Assembly: GCA_048013815.1 (NCBI GenBank)
Contig: CM106585.1
Span: 8,370,001-8,434,000, forward strand
Reading direction: 5' to 3'
DNA length: 64,000 nt
DNA from: Setoptus koraiensis
Taxonomy: Eukaryota > Arthropoda
Shown here: positions 43,549 through 54,907 of the stretch, piece after piece
Numbering within the stretch: the first letter of the stretch is position 1
Layout of the letters: each line of letters begins with the position of its first letter
The notes under the pieces: model-generated
The model's database searches: none
Told to the model about the DNA's origin: nothing
Seen by the model: only the letters and a program-made list of their open reading frames with translations
Position numbers and translations under genes: made by a program

Positions 43549-46500
43549 CTACCATACAACGCATTTCTTCTCTGGATTCATTCGAGAGTTTAATGGACAA
43601 TTGAACTCGCGTGCAAATTCTTGACTATTGGACAAGGTCCCAATGACGCGATACTGTGCTGGTGCATGAGGGTCGTTAACTATTTGCAGTTTTAAAGCTT
43701 CCGGTGTACTTGTTGAGCACCACACTTGTGCAAAGCCGATGAAGAACAATTGTTTACTAGTCAGATTGAGGCCGGGTAAAGGAGCCTCGTGGTGCACTTT
43801 GAGCCATTCCTGGAAAGCTCGGAAGGCAGCCTTCAAACCACCGTTATCAGCAATATTTTCACCTAAAGTCTGTTTACCATTGAGCTATCGAAAAATAAAA
43901 GAGCATCAAATTGAAAAAATTAATATCAATTTAGGTGCCAGTCAGAGTCGATGTTGTATAATCACTGTGATTGTAGTTTTTTGCTTTGATAATTCTACAA
44001 GAGAAGTCTCTTACTTACATGATCGTCTTCAATCTCATAAGTAGAGTATTGATCTACGAAACATTTTACCCTCTCTTCAAAATTTCGAAGCGTTGTATTG
44101 AACCACCAGGGGTGCAAATTTCCGTCTTTATCGTATTCACGGCCTTGATCATCGAATGCATGAGTCAACTCGTGGCCCATCACTACTCCCATGGCCCCGA
44201 AATTCAATGAGTGCGGAAAATTCGCATCATAGAATGGAGTTTGCAAGATACCAGCCGGAAAGACAATCTGATTCTTAGTTGGTGTGTAGTAGGCATTGAC
44301 TGTTGGCGGTGACATTTCCCATTCAGTTTTATTAGCTAATTTGTTGATTTTTTCCATATTTTCCCTTAGAGAATACACATTGACCTTGATGTTGTTCTCG
44401 AAATAGGTGTTTTCATCGAAATGCAGCTATAGTTATCGTGTGTTATGTGTTAAAATACAGATAGAGATATAGAGATGGTAATGGCAAGAGTCAGTAGAGA
44501 GCGAATGATCTGCGCGATTCAGTTAATTACTAGTTGGTAATCTACTATCGAGTTACTATCAAGTTACTATCGAGCTTCGAACTTACGTCGCGGTACTTTT
44601 CATCCAACTTATCTGGATTCAATATAAAGTCTGGAAATCCAATCATTTCATTGATCTTATCCGCCTGAAAAGTATCAACGAAGAAAGACTTATTAGTTTA
44701 CTGGCACTCATGAGAAAAATGATAGCATAAGCGATCATCTAGTTGGCTATTTCTAAAAGGTCACTGCATATGGATATTGCGATCATCCGAATCAATTCAA
44801 GTACCTTTTCTTCAGCTAGACGACGAGTGTTTTCATCCATCCAATTTAGGTTTGCTAGATGTTCCTTGAATGCTGTTCGGATCGAGTCGATCATCTCCTC
44901 TGCCTTCTCTTTAGAACCATTATCGAAGACACTTCTCACAAACATGGAACCTGTGGCGAAACCCATAACTCCGTTGGTGTCCGACACACACCACCGCCAA
45001 TTCGATTCATGTCCTTCGCTCCCTATTAGAGCTCTCCTTAATATTTTAGAGGCCTCACGGAATTGTTTTGGCAAAGTCGCTATTAGTGACTGTATTACGG
45101 ACCAAGCTAAATAATTTGCCATCGTGACTTTTCCCTTGTCGGTCTTTAATTGTTCTGTGACCAAATTTGACAAGTCATCAAAATATTCGGGTGAGTATAT
45201 GACTACGTGCTCATTATCTGTCACGACATGCCGATGCACACTGCTTTTAAAACTTGTATTATGGTTGCTACTGTTTGTTGTTTGTAGCTTGATATTATCT
45301 GTATAACTTATATCAGTTCGCGAGTGATAATCAAAAGCATCATCGAAGTACTTTGTCCAATTTAAAAATGGAGCTCTCTGGTTTAGTTTTCTAAGAGTAA
45401 ACTTATGATACATCCTCTCGTCATCACGACGCTGATCGGCAGGAACAGTTATTGCAGCCAATTTTGTTTCAAATTCCAAAACATCTCTCATCTGATCGCT
45501 AGTATTGCTAGCTCCCATAAGTGTAGCCACTTTATTCATATATGTGAGGTATGCCTCTAAGACCTATTAAAGTAGCATCAATACAAGTGAAGTTGAGAGA
45601 AATTGAATGTCATCATAAAATAATTTAATAATAAGGAATGGTTTTAGATCTAATGTCAAACACTTACAGCATGCTTATCAGTTTTGTTTAGGTAGTAATC
45701 ACGATTGGGTAGACCTAATCCACTCTGATCCAATTCTATGACATTCCTAGTGCTATTCCTTTCATCGGCGCCAATGGCCCAAGAAAAGAGTCCTCCTCTA
45801 TTATATTGATTGTGATATATTTGCAATGACCTCTGAAGATCCCATTCTTTTAGATTGAATGCACCACTTATGCTCCAACCTCCACTCTGAAGATCAGATA
45901 AAAAGGAACTTGATGAGTTACTGATAAAATTATGTAGAGGGGGATGAGTGCTCACTATGCTAAGATCATCAGGCTTAAGGTGGTTACGCGATGTGTTAAC
46001 CTCACTACATAACCCGAAGGAGATTGGAAAAAATATCTAACAAATCCATCTATCAATGGTCAACATGCATTATCGATAGATTAAGTCATAATTTTAGGTA
46101 GCAATTTAGGGACTATCGGCACTTGATCTATTCCACTTGAGATTGATGGATAAAAGTGAAGCAATCGCAATCAGATAGCTAACTTCACTACGATCAAATC
46201 TCCTTAATGCATCATGTGATTATCAAACAATCGAAACATTCAAGCTAATCTCAATAAAAGGTTTTTCAAACAACAATTCAGATAGTCTTGATTGGGACGT
46301 GCACATATCAAGATAGTATATCGATAGATCTCGCTACATTATGCAACTATTCGATAATATTTTCGATGAAATAAATGATTCGAAATATGCTAAAAGTAAA
46401 CGTTTCAATAGTTTCCAAGTAGTAGTAGACGATTGTAAAGAATCGATGAGCCCTCAAGCTTGATATAACAGAATGTAAAATGATCAGTTGACTTCGATCG

Positions 46501-47870
46501 TGATTATCTTTTTCGCTGCCACATTCCTCTCTGAATTTCACTCATCAAGCGTCGCTCTTCTCTTATGATTGGCGTATCATTTCTTCAGCGAGACAGTTCA
46601 TGAAGAAAAGTCATAGTTTGAACTCATATAAATGTATAATAAATTAGCATGTCAAATAATATAAACATGAAACAAACGAAAGTATAACTGACAAGCACTG
46701 ACTCGTAGGCTATACTGAATTCCTCTCGAGTAACTTATGGTAATCAACTTAGAAATGTCTTTCACATTTATGTAATATAAGATAGCGTGAATGATAAACA
46801 TGTACATCCTAGTTGTACTTACTGACTCGATGAGATCTTGCATAGGTTTGGCACCTCTACTTTCAATAGTTTCATTTTTATCAAGGCACGATAAGTAATA
46901 AGTCCTGGTTTTTTCCTCAGCACTACCAGGTTTGAACTCTTCATTCTCTGAAAATAAAATTGAATAAACGTAAAAAAGCGTCGATGTTTTATGATATTTT
47001 AAACTTGTAGTATATGCAGTTTTGAGCCAGTAATGTTAACACTAGTTGGTAAGAAATTCTAACCCACCTAAAACGTTCTTCATGATCAACTGATTCTCTT
47101 GCCATAATTTTCCGAACGTCCCCCATGATGATTTACCTTCGGGTAGTGGATTTGATTTGATCCAATCTCCACAAGAGTACATCTGTTATCATAGAAGAAA
47201 GCGAATTATAATTTGTTAGCGTGATCAGTGTTAACTGTTACAGGTAAAAATGAACATCGTCATTCCTCTTCTACGACTCTTGATAACAATGCAAGTTACA
47301 TTAAGGTGGCAGACTCACATAAAAGTCGTCACATGGATCTACAGTGGTATCAATGGCGCTGATAATATTTGCCGCAACAGTAATACATGAAGGAGTTAGA
47401 CAATAATCTGGTTGAGCTGTCTCTGGCCGCGTTGCAATCTCGTTTGTTTGTTCTTTTCTATCTGTTTGGTATCTATCCGAAATTAGTACCGATATAAGTA
47501 TTAGAACTAAAGCGGTGGTTGTAGTTGCGAAAAAGGTGGACACTAATATGAGTAACCTCTCAAATGGCGACGATCTAGACCACATTGACCGCTGATATTT
47601 TTTACTTGATCGGGATAGAGAGCATGCATTGGCCAACATAATAGCTGGCCGAGGGGCACTTGTCGGGGCCACTGTTATGGTGGGTGAGTTGTCATTGTCT
47701 GAATTATTTTCACTATTGCAGCAACTAGTCGATATAGGATGTAATCTTGTTGATGAATTCATAGTTAAAGATGCCGTGCTACTACAATCGATTGCCACCA
47801 TTTTCTCAGTGCTGATGCAAGCACTATCTATAGAGGTAAAACTGGTACTGTTCATTCGTGGTTGAGGCAT
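43549..47870 (-). CDS. M13 zinc endopeptidase, neprilysin/ECE-like
   Basis: Eight exons in register (47870-47319, 47182-47068, 46947-46823, 45886-45668, 45563-44805, 44664-44587, 44426-44019, 43884-43549) give 863 residues. The N-terminal 105 residues are cytosolic, Ser/Thr/Asn-rich; a transmembrane segment spans about 106-130, so this is a type II membrane ectoenzyme. The ectodomain starts at DPCDDFY and YSCGDW and has many N-glycosylation sequons. [18 protein letters not shown] is the substrate-binding segment, HELTH (about 701-705) the zinc site, and GENIADNGG supplies the third zinc ligand (Glu about 761). It ends CVVW, the conserved M13 C-terminus. These enzymes degrade or process extracellular peptides. 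The start was placed at the first ATG because upstream in-frame codons begin only with TTG. Neprilysin versus ECE type cannot be settled by eye. Confidence 0.92.
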
Positions 47871-50153
47871 CTCAGAAAAATAATGAGGGAGCGGCTTTTC
47901 AGAGTAATCCAAGAAACTATTTCACGATTCTTCTGTCACTGTTTTTATACTGTCGCTGTTATATAGATCATTTAATAGATAAGTTTAATAAGTTACGTAA
48001 CAAATGAATAGTCAGGCATTGCATAAACACTGCTGGTGATATTAGCTGGTGATGTTTGAAAGTTGCGAAACTTCTGAAAGTTCTGAACTTTGTTGTGTGT
48101 TTTTCTGCGTGTTCTTCTCGTTGTTATTGTCACACTGTTTCGCCTGAATGAAGTCAATCAAAAGATAACTTTTCTCCTTTCTCCTTTCTCTCTCTCTACC
48201 TCTCGCTCTCTCGTTCTCTCGCATCCGAGTTATGCGTTGCTCGGTGAGGGTCGCACTCTCTCCTCTCTTCCTTGAGTATCCTATTGTGTTTAGATATTGC
48301 TCCTGTACGTTTGAGTGCTTTCGTCTCCTGTAAAGTTGCTTAGGAACTTATAATTTGGCTAACTTGATATTGTCATACGATAGATAGTTTCGATGTTTTG
48401 ATTTTGACAAGAAGAAAAATGAAAGAAAGCTGACATAGATTGGGTGTGTTGGCAATGAAATAAAGTTGATAATGAGCCTATTTGTGTGAGATGACAACGA
48501 CGACCGACTAGATTCTTTGTCTGAGCAGAAATGTTTGAAATTCAACTAGTACTATTGTCACTAATAAGCCACTCTCTCTCTCTCTCTCCCTATATATATC
48601 TCTCAAGTCAACGACGATGATAATGATGGCTGTTCGGTTTCTGTAGAGAAAAATGGCGTCTAGGCATCTAAATACTATACATAATAGTCGTGATGATATC
48701 TAAGCTATAAGTTAGTTTCAACTTATATAACATAATGCGTGTCTCTATCAAAGTGTTTGTTTGTGTTTGACTGAGTGGTAATTTGTATCAACATCTATGA
48801 TTGAAGCGTGATAAAAAGAGTTACTGACGAAGAGTTACCATTGAAGGGCGCGCGCGCTTTTGCAGCTTGTTAGCTGGATTGTAGGATCATATCAGTCAGT
48901 TTGTCTCAGCTTGAACTAATCTGTCTGTCTATCTGCCTATCTGCTAGATTTATATATAACTTTGAACTATTGCGCACTGTTAGCTTTCTCAGACTACTAC
49001 TACTGCTGCTGTTGCTGCTACCGTTGTTGTTGCCGTTGTTGTTATCATCGTTAGGCTAGCCCCGAAGTGGATATATTGATGCGCTATATATTGATGCTGA
49101 TGATGATCTCTTAATGGATTTAGTTGTGCTAAGATACTATTCCATGGTGATAGGCTAATACTATTTGGATATTAATTTTAAGTTTGTCTCGCGTGTTTGC
49201 TTGTTCGCCGTTCATCGCCTAGAGACAATCTCGGTGAGTGTCGGGTTGGTAATAGTGTAGAGAAAATTGTTGACTAGTTTCACTGTTTTGCATGGCCCAA
49301 TGCGATAGGAATGATCAAGTGATGAAGCTATTAGCTGGTGATAGTGTTAAATGATAATAATAACAACAGTGTAAAATATTCCCTATAGTTGTTGCTGTTG
49401 TGCGGTTCCAAGTAAATGGCGGCTGTTGTGGACTGTTAACTACTAAAACTGTTAACAACAATAACATTGCAAATGTGAAATAATGTGTAATCACGACAAT
49501 AATAATAATAAAATTCTACATGTTGGTTTCATGTCACTTGTCAATTTGTTGTGCTGCCGCTGAAGCAATTTGATAATAATGGCCAACATTCAAGATATGT
49601 GTGTGTGTGAGTGTTTACTTATACGTGTATTTCCTGATAAACTTTGCTTCTTATTCTCTAGCTTCCATGAGGGGATCGGCGCCGGTCAATTTTTCTCACA
49701 AGCCACAACAACAATATGTAACTGGATGCACTGGAATGTTGTCTGCTGAATGTAATTGACTTGTAAGTAATTGACTAGTGTAGTTGCTTGCGGCCTGTAC
49801 TATATATTGCAAGTGTATTATAAATATTTATTCACGGACTAGCGGAATTTATCCGTTCGGTGGCCCACGATAACATGCGAGCTATTTATTATTGCTATTT
49901 GTGTGTACAGTTCACTGTGTCATCATCATGCCAAAGAGAGAGGGAGAGAATCCTTTCTTCACTACGCGCGCGCACACAATATCGATGGTTTTGCGCCTAG
50001 ACACACACAGGCTACACAGCGCGCACAAGCTCTGCATCGAAATGTCCACCAATCAGGTTTCGCCATTTTCACTATATAACTACACATGTAACATGCTCAG
50101 ACTGCGCGCTATCCAACGGACAGACAGCGCGCACAGCAATGGCGTCCTGTGTG
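47871..50153. other. upstream region of the endopeptidase gene, no gene seen
   Basis: AT-rich DNA with CT runs at 48187-48217 and 48571-48590 and a triplet-rich patch (TGCTGTTGCTG) near 49005-49040. An AAAATGGCG YY1/Pho-type motif occurs at about 48650. It probably contains the 5' UTR and promoter of the endopeptidase gene. No coding frame with a domain was found. Confidence 0.45.
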
Positions 50154-50220
50154 TACGGTAACCATAGTATGGTTACCGTACTATGGTTTCGACTGGATCC
50201 ATCGAATGGTTACCATTCGA
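50154..50220. repeat. adjacent perfect palindromes sharing a GGTTACC core
   Basis: A 27-bp perfect palindrome with a one-base centre lies at 50154-50180 (arm tacggtaaccata). A second, 19-bp palindrome (tcgaatggt-t-accattcga) lies at 50202-50220. Both contain the same ggttacc core, and actatggt at 50180-50187 partly repeats the first arm. Confidence 0.85.
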
Positions 50221-50465
50221 CCACGCCAGCACACACACACACTAGCTTGCACTGCGAGCTACACAAGCGCCAACGCTGGCGAATATTGTACTGGGCGAAA
50301 TTAAATTCAATTTATGAAATTATTTGCTCAAGCTCGAAAAAGTTCGCTACGCACTGCGTGAGCCGTCGAACATTTATGCAACATTATACAGTTCGACGGT
50401 GCCAGTTTCTTCGGAGTCCATGAGCATTCCATCAAATATGCTCCAGCAACTAAAATGTGCATTGA

Positions 50466-50492
50466 ACACACACACACACACACACACACACA
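50466..50492. repeat. (AC)n dinucleotide microsatellite
   Basis: About 13 AC units, directly within a stretch also rich in GCGCGC and CACACA pieces (49970-50580). Confidence 0.93.
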
Positions 50493-53400
50493 CCGTCGAA
50501 CTTGCTCGCAAAGACTCGCCAGATTGTGAGGGGCGATATTGACCAATAAATGTGTATGAGCGTGTGCGCGCGCACGCCATCAAGAGGGTGCATGTGTAGC
50601 TCAGACAGGGCCCCGGGGCGTATGGATAACTAACAAACACATTCCAGAGGGGGCGCTTATTCACTGCGGTGTGCTTGTGTGCTCACTGGCCCACAATCTT
50701 GATATGTGTACATATGTATCAATATGGATGCCCGAGCGCACAAGTCCAAGCGAGCTTCCTTCTTTTTGTCTTTACTTTCTTCTTATCATCATGTTGTTGT
50801 TATCATCTATAACATTGTGTGCAATAAAAATGAATAATTAGCTAGCAGATATATAGGGGCACGCACTGGACTGGAATATTACTGATGATATTGTTCGATG
50901 GTTCAGCGGTATCCACTCCATCTACAGCACACGAAACTATGCCAACGAACAACAAACATATATAGTTGCGATTATCAGTATGATTATGGCTAAATTAACG
51001 AACAACTCTTCATTAGACCCGCTCTATCAAATTTCCGTTTGTTCCCTTTCTCTTCATCATTACTCGGCGCTTTTTTTTCTATTCTTGTGGCCATCGAAGG
51101 CAAAAAACAAACAAAATAAAAACACTGTCGGCAATCTCCTGCTCCACATGAACACTTGAACAACAAATAACTTTTCTTCCGGTTAACTCTCGCTCTCACA
51201 ATAACTCTATCCATCCGGATAAATATAGTTGTCTAACTAGTGTGGGCAGCAAGGAAGCGTGTCAGATCAATCAGGAGGTTGCCTGTCTATCTTATCTAAT
51301 ATGTATGAGCTTGAATGGATGTGAGTGTTGAGTTGAGCACTCTCGATCAAATATTGATTATCTCAGCAAAGTCGTGACAACATCACATATCATACACACA
51401 TGAACACATTTAATATATCGTAGTATCATTATTATTCATCCTTCGTCATTAAGGCCAACGCAAACTGTGGGCGATGATAGAATTGTAATTGAATAATGTA
51501 ATTATTCATAATAGATGATGATGTTTGCTCCACATGTACTTGCTATTGCTTTTATCATCAGAGCCTGTTGGATTTTCATCATGCCACTCTCAGTCTATTA
51601 CGCACTAAATGTATCAAAGCAAACCATCTGGTGTTTGTTTTCAGTTACCCTTCTCGTATAAAGCTAAACTTAGCAACTCTAATATAATGCGGGTCACTTT
51701 ATCCTTATTATATCACCATAACTCTACTTTGATAATTCTTCCTGAATCATTAGATTTCATCATTATGCCATATGGAATCAATGGAATGGTTTGTAATGAC
51801 AGGGTTTATAGTTGGAAGCGGCAAAAATCGCTTCATCACTATATGTGTCAAAAGTACATTCAAGCTAAACCAACAAAGCACTTTGCAACAAAAATGATCA
51901 ATATTGCAATAGCAAGATCTATAAATGGCTCATTTTAATGATATTGTTTGAAGATTAATGAAGTATCTCAATTCTCGCAAGGTTCTAACTTGTGCAAACA
52001 AAAATATTAACTAAAATTATCGCCGCTAAACATTTGCTGCAAAACCAGCTAAACAAATCGGTCTGTAGAAGGTGTTGACCGGTCGATCGAACTAAACATG
52101 ATCGATACATACATATCAATTTACTGACAACTTGATACTATTCGACCAGACTATCCTCACTGTTAATCCCCAAACAATGGCTTGAACCATTTATAATCGA
52201 GAGCACTGACCCAAAAAGAAGTGTTCCATAGTTCTTGCAACTTCGATTGTTTATACTACTAAATCATCAACTCCGGATTGTGACGAGGAACATTTGCTGT
52301 ATTGGCGAATTCTCCCAGTGAGCAATGCCCATGAGAATGATACAATGGCTCGCTTTATCCTTCTGAACTTCACTACAGGCGAACTAGTACAGCGTGTGGC
52401 GAGATCGTTGCAAACCATTCAACGACGAGATAAAACCAGGGATATCTTGCTGGTAGATGTTTCTTTCGCTTATCTATTTGGCATGTCTCTAAATCTACAA
52501 CTGCCCCCATCTGTTTGTGACGTCTAGATACTGGAGATATCATAAAGATAAGTGCGGGCGGCAGCATACAGTTCGGCTAAAGAGTTATAGTTTTTAAACC
52601 GAATGAAGATAATGCGAAATATCTCAATTCTCTCCTCACCACTGCCGCTTGAAGCCAATTTCATTTTCTATGTCGTGAAACGTCTGTCCAAAGATCATAC
52701 GGGCAGAGATCACAAGAGTGTGAAGACATCTGTCAAGCCGATGTGGCTTATGAGTAAATATATATTATTTTCTTCCCATCATTTCAGAAGACGATATGTA
52801 GTACAATGTTGTACTATGTATTGCTTGATAACAGTTGAGTGGCAGATACACAAGTATCTACGTCGGAGTCTTTTGAAGGCTTTCGTGACATCTCATTATT
52901 AGATGATCAGAACTACGAACTAGCCTATAATTATTTGTTCAGCATAGTGGAAAGAAGTTTGCGATTATGAAGGTACAGAGAACTTGAATAGTGACTCGTG
53001 GCAATTCGATGATGAATCTTCAAATCACTAAAGCGCCACCTACACATACCGAATAATACTTGCCAATGTTCGTCTATGCATATCATTTATCCAGCCCAAT
53101 TGCATCATGTCTATTACACCCTGATATCATTGTAACATTGGATATTGCAGAGGTCTTTTGAGGTGCAATGTTGTAATTAATCTCGGATGATGCAAAGAAT
53201 CAGTTAATTTATCAAGATGGCGATCGAGACAAAACTTTGAAACTGGCGCCCTTTGGTCTGGCGTACACTTTATTCCTGCTCGTGCATCCAGTGAGAACAA
53301 TCCAGAGATCTGTGCACCTGTGCACTTGCGCTCAACGTTGATAGTTCATTGGAAGCTATTGAAGGACGTGCCGTAGCGCTCATAGTGAGATGTTCAGTTT

Positions 53401-53615
53401 ACTTTTTTGTGCCCACTCAACGGGCTCATGAGTACACGGTGTTCGGCACACAAGCCGTCATACCTAGCCCTATACGACGGTTGTCATACCTGATTGACTG
53501 AATACGTGAATTCTTTTTTATGCCTACCGTTCAAGTTCAATGAATACCCACGAGAGACGCTGACAACGCATCTAGTAACACCATGAAGCGCCTGTGGTAT
53601 TCTGTTGTTCTTTTA
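50493..53615. other. intergenic, possible decayed coding fragment near 52294-52527
   Basis: No gene is supported. A plus-strand open stretch at 52294-52527 gives a peptide with ILPVSNAHENDTMARFIL and ILLVDVSFAYL, loosely reminiscent of the start of a GNAT-type acetyltransferase, but no acetyl-CoA motif follows and the frame closes. The rest is AT-rich with no recognisable homology. Confidence 0.3.
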
Positions 53616-53650
53616 CCATCCATTGGCAAAAACTGTTTGCCATTGGATGG
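53616..53650. repeat. 15-bp inverted repeat hairpin
   Basis: ccatccattggcaaa at 53616-53630 pairs with tttgccattggatgg at 53636-53650, with one mismatch and a 5-base loop. No gene context is evident. Confidence 0.8.
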
Positions 53651-54022
53651 TGCAGCGTAGATAGTCAGGCCACCAATCGGCTTCTTGCTGAACTACGAGT
53701 GAAGCAATTGAAACGGCTCACACAGAGTGGAAAAAAAGGTATTACTGTAGTAGCAAGCATTCATATTGTGTCATTAGTATGCGCAGACAAATAGTGTTCC
53801 CACTGGATTCAGTGTGTGCCTAGTTTAGATGCACGCAAATTCATAAAGCGCGCTCATAAGTCTGCACATGGGGAAAAATCTTTGGATATCCAGCGCCCCT
53901 GTGGCAATATTTTATGGACACAAGTGTAAAGCGCTAGCTCATGTTTGTTGGACACACTGGTTAGTGAGCGTATACTTTATGCACAGCACATTTATACTGT
54001 GAAAGAGCTGTATATAAAGTGG

Positions 54023-54058
54023 ACTGTGTGTCTGTGTGTGTGTGTGTGTGCGTGTGTA
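54023..54058. repeat. (TG)n microsatellite
   Basis: A TG run interrupted by TCTG and CGTG, continuing into a looser TTTGTGTG-rich patch to about 54110. Confidence 0.9.
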
Positions 54059-54907
54059 TTGAATTGTTGTGTGTGTTTGTTTGTGTGTTTGTCTGTGTGT
54101 TTGTGCAGTTTTGTAACCATCATCATCAACATTTATGACAAAATTTTTCAATATTATTATTATCAACAATAATATCAATACTCGCCCTTAGATTAGAGGT
54201 TGTCTGGAATCTATTCAACTATACTTAATGAATACTACACTACCATAAGTAAACTAATACTACTAGATTGACACTTCATTCGATTGATGATAAGATCATG
54301 GACATCACGACTTTATTATTACTTTAGGTAGAAACTTTTATTATTATTATTATAATTATCACTATTATTATCATCATTATTATAATTATTATCAATATTA
54401 TAGATTGACTGGTGATCTAAACACTAATTGACATTCATTAGAATTATAACGAGAAAACTCTTTATCTAATATTTAGCTAAAATTTGAATTCCCATTATGA
54501 ATTGATCCCCATCCCCCCCAATCCCCAATTAGAAGCTGTAAACTGTATATCAATATCAACTACCACTACTATTACCACAATAGCACTCACTAAGAAAGAA
54601 CACCGACAACATCAAACAACAGCATTCAGGATTAACAACAGAATCAACCACAGCAACACCATTACCAGCATCACAATATCATCTAAACACTAACAATAAT
54701 ATAATACAGAAAATACATACGTACATATACAAACATACAAAACCTAAAACTAATATAATTTCTCACTTATTTGGATAACAATTAAAAAAACTCACACAGC
54801 AGCCAACCAGCTTTAGCAACTGACACTCATCTATAACGCTGGCTACATTGACCAATAATTCACCCAGTCGCGGAGGATCCTACGCAACATTTCATTACAA
54901 TAATGTT
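54059..54907. other. upstream region of CNOT6
   Basis: Contains ATT/TTA-rich runs at 54338-54410 and probably the CNOT6 promoter and 5' UTR. The open frame extends upstream of 54908 to a TTG at 54848 with no in-frame ATG, so either translation begins at 54908 or an upstream exon is spliced in. Confidence 0.45.

Noticed and set aside
43739-45306. Plus-strand frames of 60 to 120 codons
   Set aside because: They are antisense shadows of the endopeptidase exons, which carry HELTH and NAYY motifs on the minus strand.
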